Source: G963663315 sp963663315 (GTDB taxonomy: Bacteria; Pseudomonadota; Gammaproteobacteria; Arenicellales; Poriferihabitantaceae). Taken from it: DNA of 64,000 nucleotides. The stretch is taken from positions 744,001-808,000 of the forward strand of contig OY760176.1 in assembly GCA_963663315.1 (NCBI GenBank), written 5' to 3'. A program made the translations under genes and the position numbers. Positions 37,515-46,553 of the stretch are shown in pieces. Every line of letters begins with the position of its first letter. The first letter of the stretch is position 1. The notes beneath the pieces are model-generated. The model ran no database searches. It was not told the origin of the DNA and saw nothing but the letters and a program-made list of their open reading frames with translations.

Positions 37515-39053
37515 TCACTCTCTGGCCACCTTGTGCCATTCGACAAACAGTGTTTTTTCAGAAGGCAGGCTTGAAATCCGTGCGCTGAATACCCGGTTTA
37601 TATTCAGGTAGAACGGAATGATCGCTCCGCCCTGGTCAAACAGCATTTGCTGGGTTTTGGCATACAGCGAGAGGCGCTTGTCCGGGTCTGTTTCCTTTCT
37701 GGCCATATCCAGACTGTGATCGAAGTCGGGATTGTTCCAGTAGGTTTCATTCCAGGAAGCGCCTGATCGAAATGCTTCGTTCAGAATTTGATCTGCCGGA
37801 CGTTGATTCCAGCGGGTGGATACAAATGATTCTTGCATCCAGGTATCGGTCCAGTAACCATCGGCAGGAACCTGATGAATATTGACCCGTATACCGGCTT
37901 GTGCAGCCTGACTCTGGTATACCTCGGCCATTGAGATAAACAGTTTCTCAACCGATGAAGTGTATAAATCCACATCGATCCCGTCACTGTAACCTGCCTC
38001 CTTCAGTAATGCCCTGGCCGCCGGGATATCTCTGCGACAGATGATGGCTGCATAATACTGGTCGCCTGACCACACCGGAGTGTCACAGGCAGGCTCACCG
38101 CCGCCATCGCCAAGCACCAGTCTGATCATGTTCGGTCGATCTATCACCAGACGCATTGCCTTGCGTACCCTGACATCATCAAACGGTGGCTGGTCGGTTC
38201 GCATGGCCATCCCGGGCCAATGTCCGGTCTTGATGGTCTGCACGATGTAATCGGGATTGTTTTCAAATAATTTCAGTTGCCTCCGGTTGACAGAGGGCAG
38301 GTAATCAATCTGTCCGGAAAGCATCGCCTGAATCTGTGCGACCTGGTCGGGAATGGCAACCACCTCAATGCGTTCGACATTGGGAGATCCTTCCCAGTAA
38401 TCCTGATTGGCAACCAGAAGGGTGATACCCTCTGGATCATTTCTGAGCAATTTATACGGACCGGTTCCATCGCCGGTCTGTTCAATCGTAGCCGCGCTGT
38501 CTTCGGCAATGATGCCACAGCGCTGATCAATCAGCAGCAGAGGAAAATCAGCATGGGCAGACTTCAGGTGAAAGCGGACCGTCAGATCATCAATCGCTTC
38601 GACCCGGTCTATGACTTTCAGTGTTGACGCAACCGGAGAACCTCTTTTCGGGTCGAGTGCGTGATTGATCGAGTAAACCACATCTGCAGCCACAAGCGGT
38701 TTACCACTATGGAACCTGACCCCGGGTCTCAGGCTGAATGTCCAGGTTCGGGCGTCTTGCGACACTTCCCAGGACGTGGCAAGACCCGGTTCAACTCCGC
38801 CTTCGTAATTCTGTCGCACCAGTCGGTCGAACAGGGTCAATGTGGTGAAATAAAACCGGGTAGGGGAGTATGGGTCAAGAGATTCAGCGCCGCCGAAACC
38901 TGCGTCATAAGCCAGGCGCAAGGCGCCAGCCTGAACACCGTTGGCATACAGGGTTGCCAGCAGCACAACCGCCAGGGTTAACCGGATTGGACGTTCAGGC
39001 CGGAGCGGCTGAAACCACTGAAGCCGGAAGAGTTTAACTGGTTGAAAAGGCAC
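37515..39053 (-). CDS. ABC transporter substrate-binding protein, family 5 (peptide/opine/nickel type)
   Basis: A 512-residue periplasmic binding protein. A signal peptide runs to about residue 42 (LLATLYANGVQA). The mature protein shows SLDPYSPTRFY, the RPGVRFHSGKPLVAADVVYSI signature of SBP_bac_5, and the C-terminal segment EWHKVARE. Family members bind di- and oligopeptides, opines, nickel or glutathione. Genes upstream encode oxygenases rather than peptidases, so a small organic solute is possible. The start overlaps the FkbM stop by 20 bases, indicating co-transcription. Confidence 0.9.
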   Translation of the reverse strand: MPFQPVKLFRLQWFQPLRPERPIRLTLAVVLLATLYANGVQAGALRLAYDAGFGGAESLDPYSPTRFYFTTLTLFDRLVRQNYEGGVEPGLATSWEVSQDARTWTFSLRPGVRFHSGKPLVAADVVYSINHALDPKRGSPVASTLKVIDRVEAIDDLTVRFHLKSAHADFPLLLIDQRCGIIAEDSAATIEQTGDGTGPYKLLRNDPEGITLLVANQDYWEGSPNVERIEVVAIPDQVAQIQAMLSGQIDYLPSVNRRQLKLFENNPDYIVQTIKTGHWPGMAMRTDQPPFDDVRVRKAMRLVIDRPNMIRLVLGDGGGEPACDTPVWSGDQYYAAIICRRDIPAARALLKEAGYSDGIDVDLYTSSVEKLFISMAEVYQSQAAQAGIRVNIHQVPADGYWTDTWMQESFVSTRWNQRPADQILNEAFRSGASWNETYWNNPDFDHSLDMARKETDPDKRLSLYAKTQQMLFDQGGAIIPFYLNINRVFSARISSLPSEKTLFVEWHKVARE

Positions 39054-39978
39054 GTTGTATCAGGGTCGCTGTTTTTGAGTTTTCCTGGTAGGCGAACAGA
39101 TTGTAACCTTTGTTTGAACTCGTTTTTATGGAATTGACATCCCTGACCTCCGTAACCGGGGTATATTCTCCGAATTCAAGGTGAAATACGGAAAATCCGC
39201 TGTCGAGCACAAACTGACTTACCGCACTGTCCGGGTCGTTTCCATGATCTTCATAGATCAGCAGAAACTCGCGTCGCAGGGTCTGCTGTGCACCTTTGAT
39301 CGCTTCGATTTCCAGCCCTTCGACATCAAGTTTTATCACGATCGGCTGATCTTGTGCTGCAAACCGGGAAACCAGTTGGTCAATCGACACCGATTCGACC
39401 GATTCACTTTCCGACAAGGCGTATTCGGGTTTGAGTAGCGCCGAGGCGGCTTCATTGGTCAGGGAACCAGGGTTGACATTTATCCGGACCAGCCTGCCGC
39501 CCTGTTCGCAAACCGCCCCTCTGATCGCGGTAAACCTGCAATCGTTCAGTTTATTATTAAGACAAAGATTGTCAAAGTTGGATTTGACCGGCTCAACTGC
39601 AACCACCGTTTTGTGTGAATATGCGCTGGATGAAACCAGCACACTCCAATAGCCAAAGTTTGCGCCGAGATCCAGAAACAGATAGTCGAGTGAATCGGTT
39701 GCCTTTAATACCCTTTCAATTTCCGGCTCATAGGAAAATCCCTGACAAACCAGTTTGCTCCAGTAATAATCCGCCAGATAAAACCGGAACAGGGTATCCC
39801 GGTTCAACTGGACAATGCAGGTTGAATTTCTTTTAACAACCTTTCCAACCCACATTCCAACCCATGCCAGCCATTTATAGCCGAACGGACGACTGAACAC
39901 GCCATACATCCTGAGCAGGCAAACTGCGAGAATATTTGCCGGGTTCCTGTCGAAAGTAAGGGTTCGTTCCGGCAACAC
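39034..39978 (-). CDS. FkbM family SAM-dependent methyltransferase
   Basis: A 314-residue protein with a Rossmann methyltransferase core: motif I LFLDLGANFGYWS, an acidic strand end VVAVEPVKSNF (motif II), and the FkbM hallmark IVIKLDVEGLEIEAIKGA. These enzymes O-methylate sugars, lipids and secondary metabolites. GTG 39978 is chosen because GGAGG (minus strand, 39992-39988) precedes it by nine bases and it lies just after the Rieske gene stop; a 29-residue longer frame would overlap that gene. Its role between a Rieske oxygenase and an ABC importer is unknown. Confidence 0.85.
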   Translation of the reverse strand: MLPERTLTFDRNPANILAVCLLRMYGVFSRPFGYKWLAWVGMWVGKVVKRNSTCIVQLNRDTLFRFYLADYYWSKLVCQGFSYEPEIERVLKATDSLDYLFLDLGANFGYWSVLVSSSAYSHKTVVAVEPVKSNFDNLCLNNKLNDCRFTAIRGAVCEQGGRLVRINVNPGSLTNEAASALLKPEYALSESESVESVSIDQLVSRFAAQDQPIVIKLDVEGLEIEAIKGAQQTLRREFLLIYEDHGNDPDSAVSQFVLDSGFSVFHLEFGEYTPVTEVRDVNSIKTSSNKGYNLFAYQENSKTATLIQRAFSTS

Positions 39979-40003
39979 AGCAAGCCGCCTCCGACCTGTC
40001 CGG

Positions 40004-41170
40004 TTACGCCGGTTCCGACCGCAGCTTTTCAGCGATCCACCCGGCGAAATGATGCGAAGGTTCATCCATCAAGGGGGTGAGTACCCCACCCTCAAATGCC
40101 GGAGAACGCCTTCCCCGCTGCATGCCTTCAATCACTCCAATGTCCTCATTGAACACTTTTGTCCAGAATTTCAGGCGAATTTCCCGTTCTTCACGGTATT
40201 CATCAGATTCGGCCGCATCTCCCAGATAATAAATTTGCAGATGATCCAGCGTTCGGTCAACCCCAACCGGCTCAAGGATGCGACTCCAGAAGTGGTCGCA
40301 ATGAAGTCCCAGAAAGACATTGGGATAAAGCGTTGGATATTCTGCTTCCTGCTCGGGCCAGCCGTCGAACAACGGGAATGATTTTTCGTTTATTCTGCTG
40401 TGGTCATATCTGGTACTGCCCTGTCCGGCAAACAGGTCTCCGCCATAGTAATGATAATGATCTTCCAGCCTTGAGACTGCATTCAAATCAGGGTGTACCC
40501 ACGGCAAATGATAACTTTCCAGGTTGTTTTCCATATCCAGCTTCCAGTTACCGGAAAAATCAATGGTCAGGCTGCCATGATCCCTGGCCGGCCTGAGTTC
40601 TGCAAATTGTGACATGTTGCCAAGCCTGTCAACCCGACGTTGCAGGGGGGCGATAAATTCTTCAAAGGGAGGCGCCGTTCCCGACAAGTTGACGAATACC
40701 AGGTCCAGCCAGACCTCCGAGCGGACTTCGCGCAGGCCGTGTCCTGATCTGTCGAATCCTTCCACCTCATTCTTTCCGGGGCCGCCTACATGGGGGGTTG
40801 CGCGCAGGTTGCCTTCCAGATCATAGGTCCAGGAGTGGTAGGGGCATCGAATCAGCCTGTCGACATGACAAGGTTGCCAGACCAACTCGTTACCACGGTG
40901 ACTGCATACGTTATGGAATACTTTAACCTGATCCTGCTGGTCACGAAGCATCAGCAACGGCGAGCCGAGGAAAACGACCGGTTTCAAATCTCCCGACAGC
41001 GGAATATTGCAACCACGACCGACACAGGTCCAGGTATTGGCAAACACGGCTTCCCGTTCCCACTGGAAAAAATCAGGGCAGGTATAGGCCCGATTCGGAA
41101 GTCCGGTGGTGCAACCGCCGCTGGCTGTAATCGCTTCAATTTGAGCCGAAGTCAGTAAAGGCCTGTTCAT
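40004..41170 (-). CDS. Rieske non-heme iron oxygenase, alpha subunit
   Basis: A 388-residue oxygenase. The Rieske [2Fe-2S] motif is CSHRGN ... CPYHSWTYD (about residues 88-112). The catalytic domain has the mononuclear iron motif NNLESYHLPWVHPDL (His residues of the facial triad), with the bridging Glu/Asp region just before. The length and single-subunit context resemble glycine-betaine/choline/carnitine-type or aromatic-carboxylate monooxygenases. No ferredoxin reductase is adjacent. It lies between a PhyH oxygenase and the FkbM gene in one minus-strand operon, so it probably acts on the solute imported by the downstream ABC system (inference). Confidence 0.9.
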   Translation of the reverse strand: MNRPLLTSAQIEAITASGGCTTGLPNRAYTCPDFFQWEREAVFANTWTCVGRGCNIPLSGDLKPVVFLGSPLLMLRDQQDQVKVFHNVCSHRGNELVWQPCHVDRLIRCPYHSWTYDLEGNLRATPHVGGPGKNEVEGFDRSGHGLREVRSEVWLDLVFVNLSGTAPPFEEFIAPLQRRVDRLGNMSQFAELRPARDHGSLTIDFSGNWKLDMENNLESYHLPWVHPDLNAVSRLEDHYHYYGGDLFAGQGSTRYDHSRINEKSFPLFDGWPEQEAEYPTLYPNVFLGLHCDHFWSRILEPVGVDRTLDHLQIYYLGDAAESDEYREEREIRLKFWTKVFNEDIGVIEGMQRGRRSPAFEGGVLTPLMDEPSHHFAGWIAEKLRSEPA

Positions 41171-41215
41171 TCGATTTCAATTTCCCCGGATCAGGGTTTC
41201 AGGATTGACATTATG

Positions 41216-42016
41216 CTATGCGGTACCGGCAATCTGTTCGTAACGTTCTTCCATCATTGTCTGTTGTCTGATGCCATCTTCCGTTAAATCAGACCTTGCC
41301 GGAACCTCGTGTTGATAATGGTGGTATTGGTCCGTACCCCGGACCAGCAGGGCAGAATCCTGATCATGTTTGGTTTGTCTGACGTGAGGCGCGATATATT
41401 GAACGTTAAGACCAATACGGCGGTCATCGCTCTGGTTGGGCATTGAAGAGTGCAATGTCCAACCATGATGAAACGATGCCTGACCGGGTTGTAATTGGGC
41501 ATCGACCGCCTTGTCTTCTTCTACGTCACAAACGGTCTGTCCGCTGTACAGGATATTATTTTCATCCTCGGTAGAATTATGGGTTCTCTTGCCATTTTTA
41601 TGTGTGCCGGGAATGACACGCATGCATCCGCTTTTGGAAGTGGCGGGAGACAGGGCCAGCCACATCGAGACCAGATCGTCGCAGTCAAAGCCCCAGTAAG
41701 TCAGGTCCTGATGCCAACTGACCAGATTGGGCGTATGCGGTTCCTTGATGATGAAGGTCGTGTTATAGAGCAGAATATCGGGGCCGAGAAAAGATTCAAC
41801 CACATCCAGAACCCGCGGCAGGGTGGCCAACTCATACGGGGAGGTCAGCATTGCATGGATTTTTGGCTTGTAGTGAAGGGGGCCTGTCTTTGACTCGATA
41901 TCTTCGAGCCTTTGGCGATGTGACAGGGCCGTTTCCGGGTCAATGATCTCGACTGCAGAAACAAATCCGTCGCGGTCATACTGCTCGCGAAGTGTCTGTA
42001 ATGAAAGAGACGGCAT
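41216..42016 (-). CDS. Phytanoyl-CoA dioxygenase (PhyH) family Fe(II)/2-oxoglutarate oxygenase
   Basis: A 266-residue member. The iron-binding HxD is in SWHQDLTYWGFD, and the distal His lies in QASFHHGWTLHSS, followed by the 2-oxoglutarate Arg region (RRIGL). ATG 42016 (MPSLSLQTLREQYDRDG) starts with the family's DGFV opening; the frame extends 26 residues further upstream through a dispersed repeat (SFPRRRES), which is not native coding sequence. First gene of the PhyH-Rieske-FkbM-ABC operon. The substrate is unknown; ectoine and other small-molecule hydroxylases belong here. Confidence 0.88.
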   Translation of the reverse strand: MPSLSLQTLREQYDRDGFVSAVEIIDPETALSHRQRLEDIESKTGPLHYKPKIHAMLTSPYELATLPRVLDVVESFLGPDILLYNTTFIIKEPHTPNLVSWHQDLTYWGFDCDDLVSMWLALSPATSKSGCMRVIPGTHKNGKRTHNSTEDENNILYSGQTVCDVEEDKAVDAQLQPGQASFHHGWTLHSSMPNQSDDRRIGLNVQYIAPHVRQTKHDQDSALLVRGTDQYHHYQHEVPARSDLTEDGIRQQTMMEERYEQIAGTA

Positions 42017-42119
42017 GATTTTACCTATGGGATAATCCGGTAGATGGTACATGGATTCCCGCCTGCGCGGGAATGACAGAGTGGGGCATGACATTACTTA
42101 CGGGATATTCCGGCAGATG
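42014..42119. repeat. 33-base imperfect direct repeats flanking a dRS3-like palindrome upstream of the PhyH gene
   Basis: Copies at 42014-42046 and 42087-42119 match at 27 of 33 bases. Each starts with CATGA and ends in AGATG, and the left copy includes the PhyH start codon. Between them lies ATTCCC, eight bases, GGGAAT (42055-42074), the pattern of the dRS3-type dispersed repeat in proteobacteria. The right copy supplies a duplicated ATG-like start, so the PhyH frame appears artificially extended. Confidence 0.65.
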
Positions 42120-42272
42120 CTATAGCATTAAATGGTTACCAGGCAAGTGTTATTTCGGGTTCAATACATAATCAGACAAATCCCGGTTCTCTGCCACTTC
42201 ATCATGAGGAACCAACACACAGCGCCACAGTATCCCGGTAGTCAGGACTGGGTCGGATGACAGGGAATTGTC

Positions 42273-42803
42273 TCAAAGAGTTGCTGCAATTTCTGTGTTT
42301 CCTTTAGCCGCATCATCTGGAATGGTCGCGGTTCCCCGGACTGGCTGCTCTTCCAGGTTTTTTCCGGGGCCAGCCCGATCCACCACGATAAAATCCCGCC
42401 TGTTTCCGGTTACGATCTGGAAATGATGCCAGGTGTTGCGAAAGAAATTCACGCCTTGGTGACCGCTGGTACGGAACAGGATCAGATTATCGGCGGATAC
42501 GCTATCCCCTGGCGGCGCCACCAGTATGAAGAACGGATACCGGTCCAGGGGCCAGAAAGCCTGGCTGCCAAACGGATGCCGTTCCATCATCTCTACCCTG
42601 TGGGGCAATGGCAACGGGTCCGTGCGGAACACGTTGACGCTGGGGTAGCCGCCTTCGGCACAGCAGTCCAACGTGAAGAGGTCATGGAAGCGCGTGGTGA
42701 GTCCCTGGTTGATGGGAATCTGCCTGGCGCCTTCCAGTTCAATGACCTCACCAAATACCGAAAAGGCACTGCGGGTAAGCGGCACAGGTTCCAGGATTCT
42801 CAT
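42273..42803 (-). CDS. allA: Ureidoglycolate lyase
   Basis: A 176-residue enzyme converting ureidoglycolate to glyoxylate and urea, the last step of this purine route. Typical features are the opening PLTRSAFSVFGEVIELEG, the NVFRTDPLPLPHRVEMMERHPFGSQAF segment and the metal/substrate region RNTWHHF. Its ATG overlaps the allantoicase stop (ATGA). It is the last gene of an eight-gene minus-strand operon. Confidence 0.95.
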   Translation of the reverse strand: MRILEPVPLTRSAFSVFGEVIELEGARQIPINQGLTTRFHDLFTLDCCAEGGYPSVNVFRTDPLPLPHRVEMMERHPFGSQAFWPLDRYPFFILVAPPGDSVSADNLILFRTSGHQGVNFFRNTWHHFQIVTGNRRDFIVVDRAGPGKNLEEQPVRGTATIPDDAAKGNTEIAATL

Positions 42804-43801
42804 ATTGTTTCCACGGCGCCGAAAAGGCGCAGGCGACTGATGCCGCCATCCGGAAAAATGTTCATGCGCACGTGGGATATGGGACCAACATCCACCACCG
42901 TCTTTTCGAAGTGATGCACCTGGTCGGCTTCCAGCTTCGATTCCGGTAGCAGGACCGGCCAGTCCTCGCTCCGCCGGGGCAGACTCTGTACCATGGCGGC
43001 ACGGACCATGGCCCCGCGAATTTCGCAGCGATCCGGGTAATTGCCTTTGAAGTGGGCGGTATCAATCTCGATCTGGTGGATGCGTCCCGGATGGGCCAGG
43101 ACGATGATGACCCAATCATACCCCGGCTCCCTGCGTCGGCGGGTTTCCCAACCATCGCCCATGTCTTTTCCACGCCCCGGGGCCAGCAGGTTGCGGATGT
43201 GACCATAATGCTGGTCATTGCAGGTCAGAGAAACACCGCCGTTCAGCGCCGCGGCCAGGTCCACCAGTTCTCCCACTTCGATTTCTGCCCAGTCCACCCT
43301 CGGTTCGGCATAGACCCGGAGGCGGGCAATGCCGCCGTCTGGATAGATGGTCAGGCGAACATGGGTGAACACAGCATCGTGCTTGATACTGAAGGCATTC
43401 TCGCTGTCGCCCTGGAGATCATGCCGGGGGAGAATTTCGACCCATTGATCGTTGTCGCCGGGCTCTCCACGCTCGTGGAAACAGGCTTCCACTGAGGCAG
43501 CCGGGCCATAATTGCCGGTGAAATACGTGGTTTCGATCACGATGCCGTGAATCACACCGGGTCGTGCCAGGCGAACGATGCACCAGTCATTGCCTGGCCC
43601 GCGCTTGCGTCGTGATTCCCATCCATCCATCCATTTGCCGTTATCGTCGTACTTGCCTTCCTTCCATACCGGTGGCTTGTCTTTCAGCATGCGATGCATG
43701 GGCGCAAAAAAATCGTCGCTACAGGCCACTGCGGCAGCTCCCAGACGGGAGGAAGCGAGATTAACCCAGTGCTGGGCCAAGTCCGTTTGGTTCACGGTCA
43801 T
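42800..43801 (-). CDS. alc: Allantoicase
   Basis: A 333-residue enzyme hydrolysing allantoate to ureidoglycolate and urea. It consists of two homologous jelly-roll repeats, each with GDGWETRRRREPGYDW-like (second) or DGWESRRKRGPGNDW (first) motifs. Other family sections are CSDDFFAPMHRML and IYPDGGIARLRVYAEP. ATG 43801 (MTVNQTDLAQ) overlaps the puuE stop as ATGA; an eleven-residue longer frame runs into puuE. It sits between puuE and allA. Confidence 0.96.
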   Translation of the reverse strand: MTVNQTDLAQHWVNLASSRLGAAAVACSDDFFAPMHRMLKDKPPVWKEGKYDDNGKWMDGWESRRKRGPGNDWCIVRLARPGVIHGIVIETTYFTGNYGPAASVEACFHERGEPGDNDQWVEILPRHDLQGDSENAFSIKHDAVFTHVRLTIYPDGGIARLRVYAEPRVDWAEIEVGELVDLAAALNGGVSLTCNDQHYGHIRNLLAPGRGKDMGDGWETRRRREPGYDWVIIVLAHPGRIHQIEIDTAHFKGNYPDRCEIRGAMVRAAMVQSLPRRSEDWPVLLPESKLEADQVHHFEKTVVDVGPISHVRMNIFPDGGISRLRLFGAVETI

Positions 43802-44715
43802 CTGCGGTCGGGCCAGGGGAAATGTTGAATCCAATGCCTCGCGATATCGATGCGCCGGGCCAGCCAGACCTGATCATGACTCATCACGTAGTCAAGAAAC
43901 TTTGCCAGCGCTGCTGCGCGCCCGGGGCGTCCCGCAAGGCGGCAGTGCAACCCCACGGACATCATCCTGGGGGCTGTTTCCCCTTCGGCATACAGAAAAT
44001 CGAAAGTGTCCTTCAGGTAAGTGAAAAACTGTTCGCCACTGTTGAACCCCTGGGTGGTGGCGAATCGCATGTCGTTGGCATCCAGAGTATAGGGCACGAT
44101 GAGCAATGGTTCTGCATGATCCGTGATCCAGTAAGGCAATTCGTCAGCATAACTGTCTGCACTGTACACGAACCGCCCATGCTCGGCGGTGATCCGATGG
44201 GTGTTGGGGCTGGTGCGACCGAGGTAGAAGCCTTCCGGTGCTTTTCCGGTCAATCGGGTATGGACATCGACTGCACGTTCCAGGTGTCTGATCTCTTCGT
44301 CCTCGGGCATGAACTGGTAGTTAATCCAGCGCCAGCCGTGGCTGGCGATTTCCCATCCGGCCGTCAGCATGGCCTCCACGGCTTGCGGATTGCGCTCCAG
44401 GGCCATAGCGACACCGAAAACGGTAATCGGAATCCGGCGGCCTGTAAAGAGGCGGTGGAGGCGCCAGAAGCCGGTCCGGGAGCCGAACTCGTAGATGGAC
44501 TCCATGTTGGGATGGCGGACACCCGGGTAAGGCTGGGCGTTGACAATTTCGGAAAGATTCGCCTCGGAAGCGTCGTCGCCGTGCAGGATACAGCTCTCTC
44601 CGCCTTCCTCGTAGTTGACCACAAACTGGATCGCTACCCGAGCATTGCCCGGCCAGCGGGGATGAGGAGGGTTATCCCCGTAGCCGATCATATCGCGGGC
44701 GTAGGGAATCGTCAT
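43798..44715 (-). CDS. puuE: Allantoinase, PuuE (polysaccharide-deacetylase-like) type
   Basis: A 305-residue metal-independent-type allantoinase of the NodB-fold family, opening allantoin to allantoate. The PuuE N-terminus RDMIGYGDNPPHPRWPGNARVAIQFVVNYEEGGE is diagnostic. The core carries IASHGWRWINYQ and LYAEGETAPRMMSVGLHCRLAGRPGRAAAL, with the conserved C-terminal HCRLAGRPGR motif. It overlaps puuD and alc by four bases on each side. Confidence 0.96.
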   Translation of the reverse strand: MTIPYARDMIGYGDNPPHPRWPGNARVAIQFVVNYEEGGESCILHGDDASEANLSEIVNAQPYPGVRHPNMESIYEFGSRTGFWRLHRLFTGRRIPITVFGVAMALERNPQAVEAMLTAGWEIASHGWRWINYQFMPEDEEIRHLERAVDVHTRLTGKAPEGFYLGRTSPNTHRITAEHGRFVYSADSYADELPYWITDHAEPLLIVPYTLDANDMRFATTQGFNSGEQFFTYLKDTFDFLYAEGETAPRMMSVGLHCRLAGRPGRAAALAKFLDYVMSHDQVWLARRIDIARHWIQHFPWPDRR

Positions 44716-45890
44716 TGGACGTTTTCCTGGTCCTGCAGCCAGCGGCCCAGTGTGGCGCGCTCTTTGTCCAGCATGCCGGTGAGATTGCCGAGAGGCATGG
44801 TCTTCGTGAGCACTGTGACCTGGTTAATGGCCTCGCGGTGGGTGCGGATCTTGTCCAGAGTATCGAGTTCGATTCCCTTGGGCGCGATGGCGAACCCGGG
44901 GTATGTGGGTCGCGCGGCATGACAGTTGACGCAGTGGGCGCTAATGATGGTACTGGCAGCGACATCGCTCACGACAGCATTGCGCTGGATGCCCTGGCGC
45001 GGTGCAGTCAGCCACATCAGACCTGCCACCGCAAGGAATACTGCGGGCAGAATCCAGGTAGACCGGCTGCCGAGGCGGCGTACATTGAAGTAATGGCGCA
45101 CCGCGATGCTCACCAGCGCCAGCAGAATCAGTACCAGCCAGTTCAGGTGGTTGCCATAGGTGCTGGGGGAGTGGCTGCTGATCATGGTGAACAGCACCGG
45201 CAGAGTGAAATAGTTGTTGTGGCGGGAGCGAAGCAGGCCGCTCTTTCCGTGGTCCGGATCCAATGGCCGTTTGTTCACCAGTGCTGACACCATTTCCTTT
45301 TGCGCCGGGATAATGACAAAAAACACGTTTGCCACCATTACCGTGCCGATGGCAGCCCCCACGTGTATATAGGCGGCGCGGCTGCTCAACAGTTGGGTCA
45401 GCGCAAAAGCCAGCAGGGCGAACCAGCCGAAAACCAGAGTTGTCAGCAGACCCGGTCTTTCCCTGAGCACCTTACACAGTCCGTCATAGATGAACCAGGA
45501 TATGGCCATCGCAGATACCCCGATGGCGATGCCCTGCCAGGGTTCCAGCGCCCTGATGGTCGGGTCTATGAGCCAGGTGCGGGCGTTGAAATAGTAGATG
45601 GTGACCATGAGGGCAAAGCCGGATAGCCAAGTGGCATAGGCTTCCCACTTGAACCAGTGCAGCGGTGAAGGCAGGCTCTGGGGCCCGGTGGAGAATTTCT
45701 GCAGGTGGTAGAAACCGCCGCCATGCACTGCCCATAAGGTCCCTGCAATGCCTTCCTCCTGAGAGGTTTTACGGTCAAGATTGTTTTCCAGCCAGTTGAA
45801 GTAGAACGATGCGCCGATCCAGGCAATACCCACGATAAAGTGGGTCCACCGTAAAAGGAGATTCAGCCACTCGTGAATGTGGGCTTCCAT
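44712..45890 (-). CDS. puuD: Membrane-bound urate oxidase with C-terminal cytochrome c domain (PuuD)
   Basis: A 392-residue protein with about eight TM helices over the first 305 residues, opening with HEWLNLLLRWTHFIVGIAWIGASFYFNWLE, then a cytochrome c domain with heme motif CVNCH near residue 320 and an axial-Met region KTMPLGN. PuuD proteins oxidise urate to 5-hydroxyisourate and pass electrons to the respiratory chain instead of to O2/H2O2 like uricase. It overlaps the TetR stop (ATGA). No cytosolic uricase is in the window, so this is the only urate oxidase here. Confidence 0.95.
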   Translation of the reverse strand: MEAHIHEWLNLLLRWTHFIVGIAWIGASFYFNWLENNLDRKTSQEEGIAGTLWAVHGGGFYHLQKFSTGPQSLPSPLHWFKWEAYATWLSGFALMVTIYYFNARTWLIDPTIRALEPWQGIAIGVSAMAISWFIYDGLCKVLRERPGLLTTLVFGWFALLAFALTQLLSSRAAYIHVGAAIGTVMVANVFFVIIPAQKEMVSALVNKRPLDPDHGKSGLLRSRHNNYFTLPVLFTMISSHSPSTYGNHLNWLVLILLALVSIAVRHYFNVRRLGSRSTWILPAVFLAVAGLMWLTAPRQGIQRNAVVSDVAASTIISAHCVNCHAARPTYPGFAIAPKGIELDTLDKIRTHREAINQVTVLTKTMPLGNLTGMLDKERATLGRWLQDQENVQ

Positions 45891-46546
45891 CAGACGTTAC
45901 GATCCGGGTGAGTCGACTCCAGACCACAGATCCGGAAAACCATGGTGACCAGGGAATCCGCCAGACGGTCATGGTCCCGCCGTGTCAGACGCTTCTTGCG
46001 GTAGATGGAGCCGACCTGTGTGCCGGACTCGGCATAATGCTGGGTAGTTGCCCAGATGACGAAGATCAGGTGGTAGGGGTCCACGGGGAGAATGTTATTT
46101 TGCCGGATCCAGTTTTCGATTTCCGCTGCCAGATGCTCGGTCCATTCCCGGGTCTCCTGTTCCAGGTGTTCGCTGATATGTTGCCATCCGCCGAGCATTT
46201 CCTGGGCGAAGATCCGTGTGGCGGCAGGGTATAGTCGGGTCAGTTCCACCTTCATTCGGATATAGGTTTCGAGCACAGTGGCAGGGTCGGCATCAGCATC
46301 AATGGGCGCCAGCGCCGTATTCCAGAGTTCCACCACGTTGGACAGCACCGCGTCGTACAGCGCAGCCTTGTTGTCAAAATAGTAGTGCACGTTGGCCCTG
46401 GGCACGCCGGCGATGTCTGCGACCCGTCGGATGCGGGCGCCCTCGTAGCCATATTTCTCGAATTCCGCCTCGGCCGCCCGCAGTATCTGATCACGGCGGC
46501 GGTTGCCGAGCGGCGTAATCCTGCGCTCCGATGCGGTCATGCCCAT
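45890..46546 (-). CDS. TetR family regulator, RutR-like, of purine catabolism
   Basis: An approximately 218-residue repressor with an N-terminal HTH (ADIAGVPRANVHYYFDNKAALYDAV) and a RutR/YcdC-type C-terminal ligand domain (WATTQHYAESGTQVG). ATG 46546 or the second at 46540 follows the permease stop; the frame starting at 46597 overlaps the permease. It is embedded in the purine operon between importer and enzymes. Palindromes of the RutR type (TGACCA...TGGTCA-like) occur at 50123, 50329 and 56256, which makes it the likely regulator of all three promoters. Its ligand is probably a purine or pyrimidine metabolite (inference). Confidence 0.85.
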   Translation of the reverse strand: MGMTASERRITPLGNRRRDQILRAAEAEFEKYGYEGARIRRVADIAGVPRANVHYYFDNKAALYDAVLSNVVELWNTALAPIDADADPATVLETYIRMKVELTRLYPAATRIFAQEMLGGWQHISEHLEQETREWTEHLAAEIENWIRQNNILPVDPYHLIFVIWATTQHYAESGTQVGSIYRKKRLTRRDHDRLADSLVTMVFRICGLESTHPDRNV

Positions 46547-46553
46547 GGCCGGA

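Noticed and set aside
42017..42094. Native N-terminal extension of the PhyH protein
   Set aside because: It translates a dispersed repeat (SFPRRRES) between duplicated flanks.
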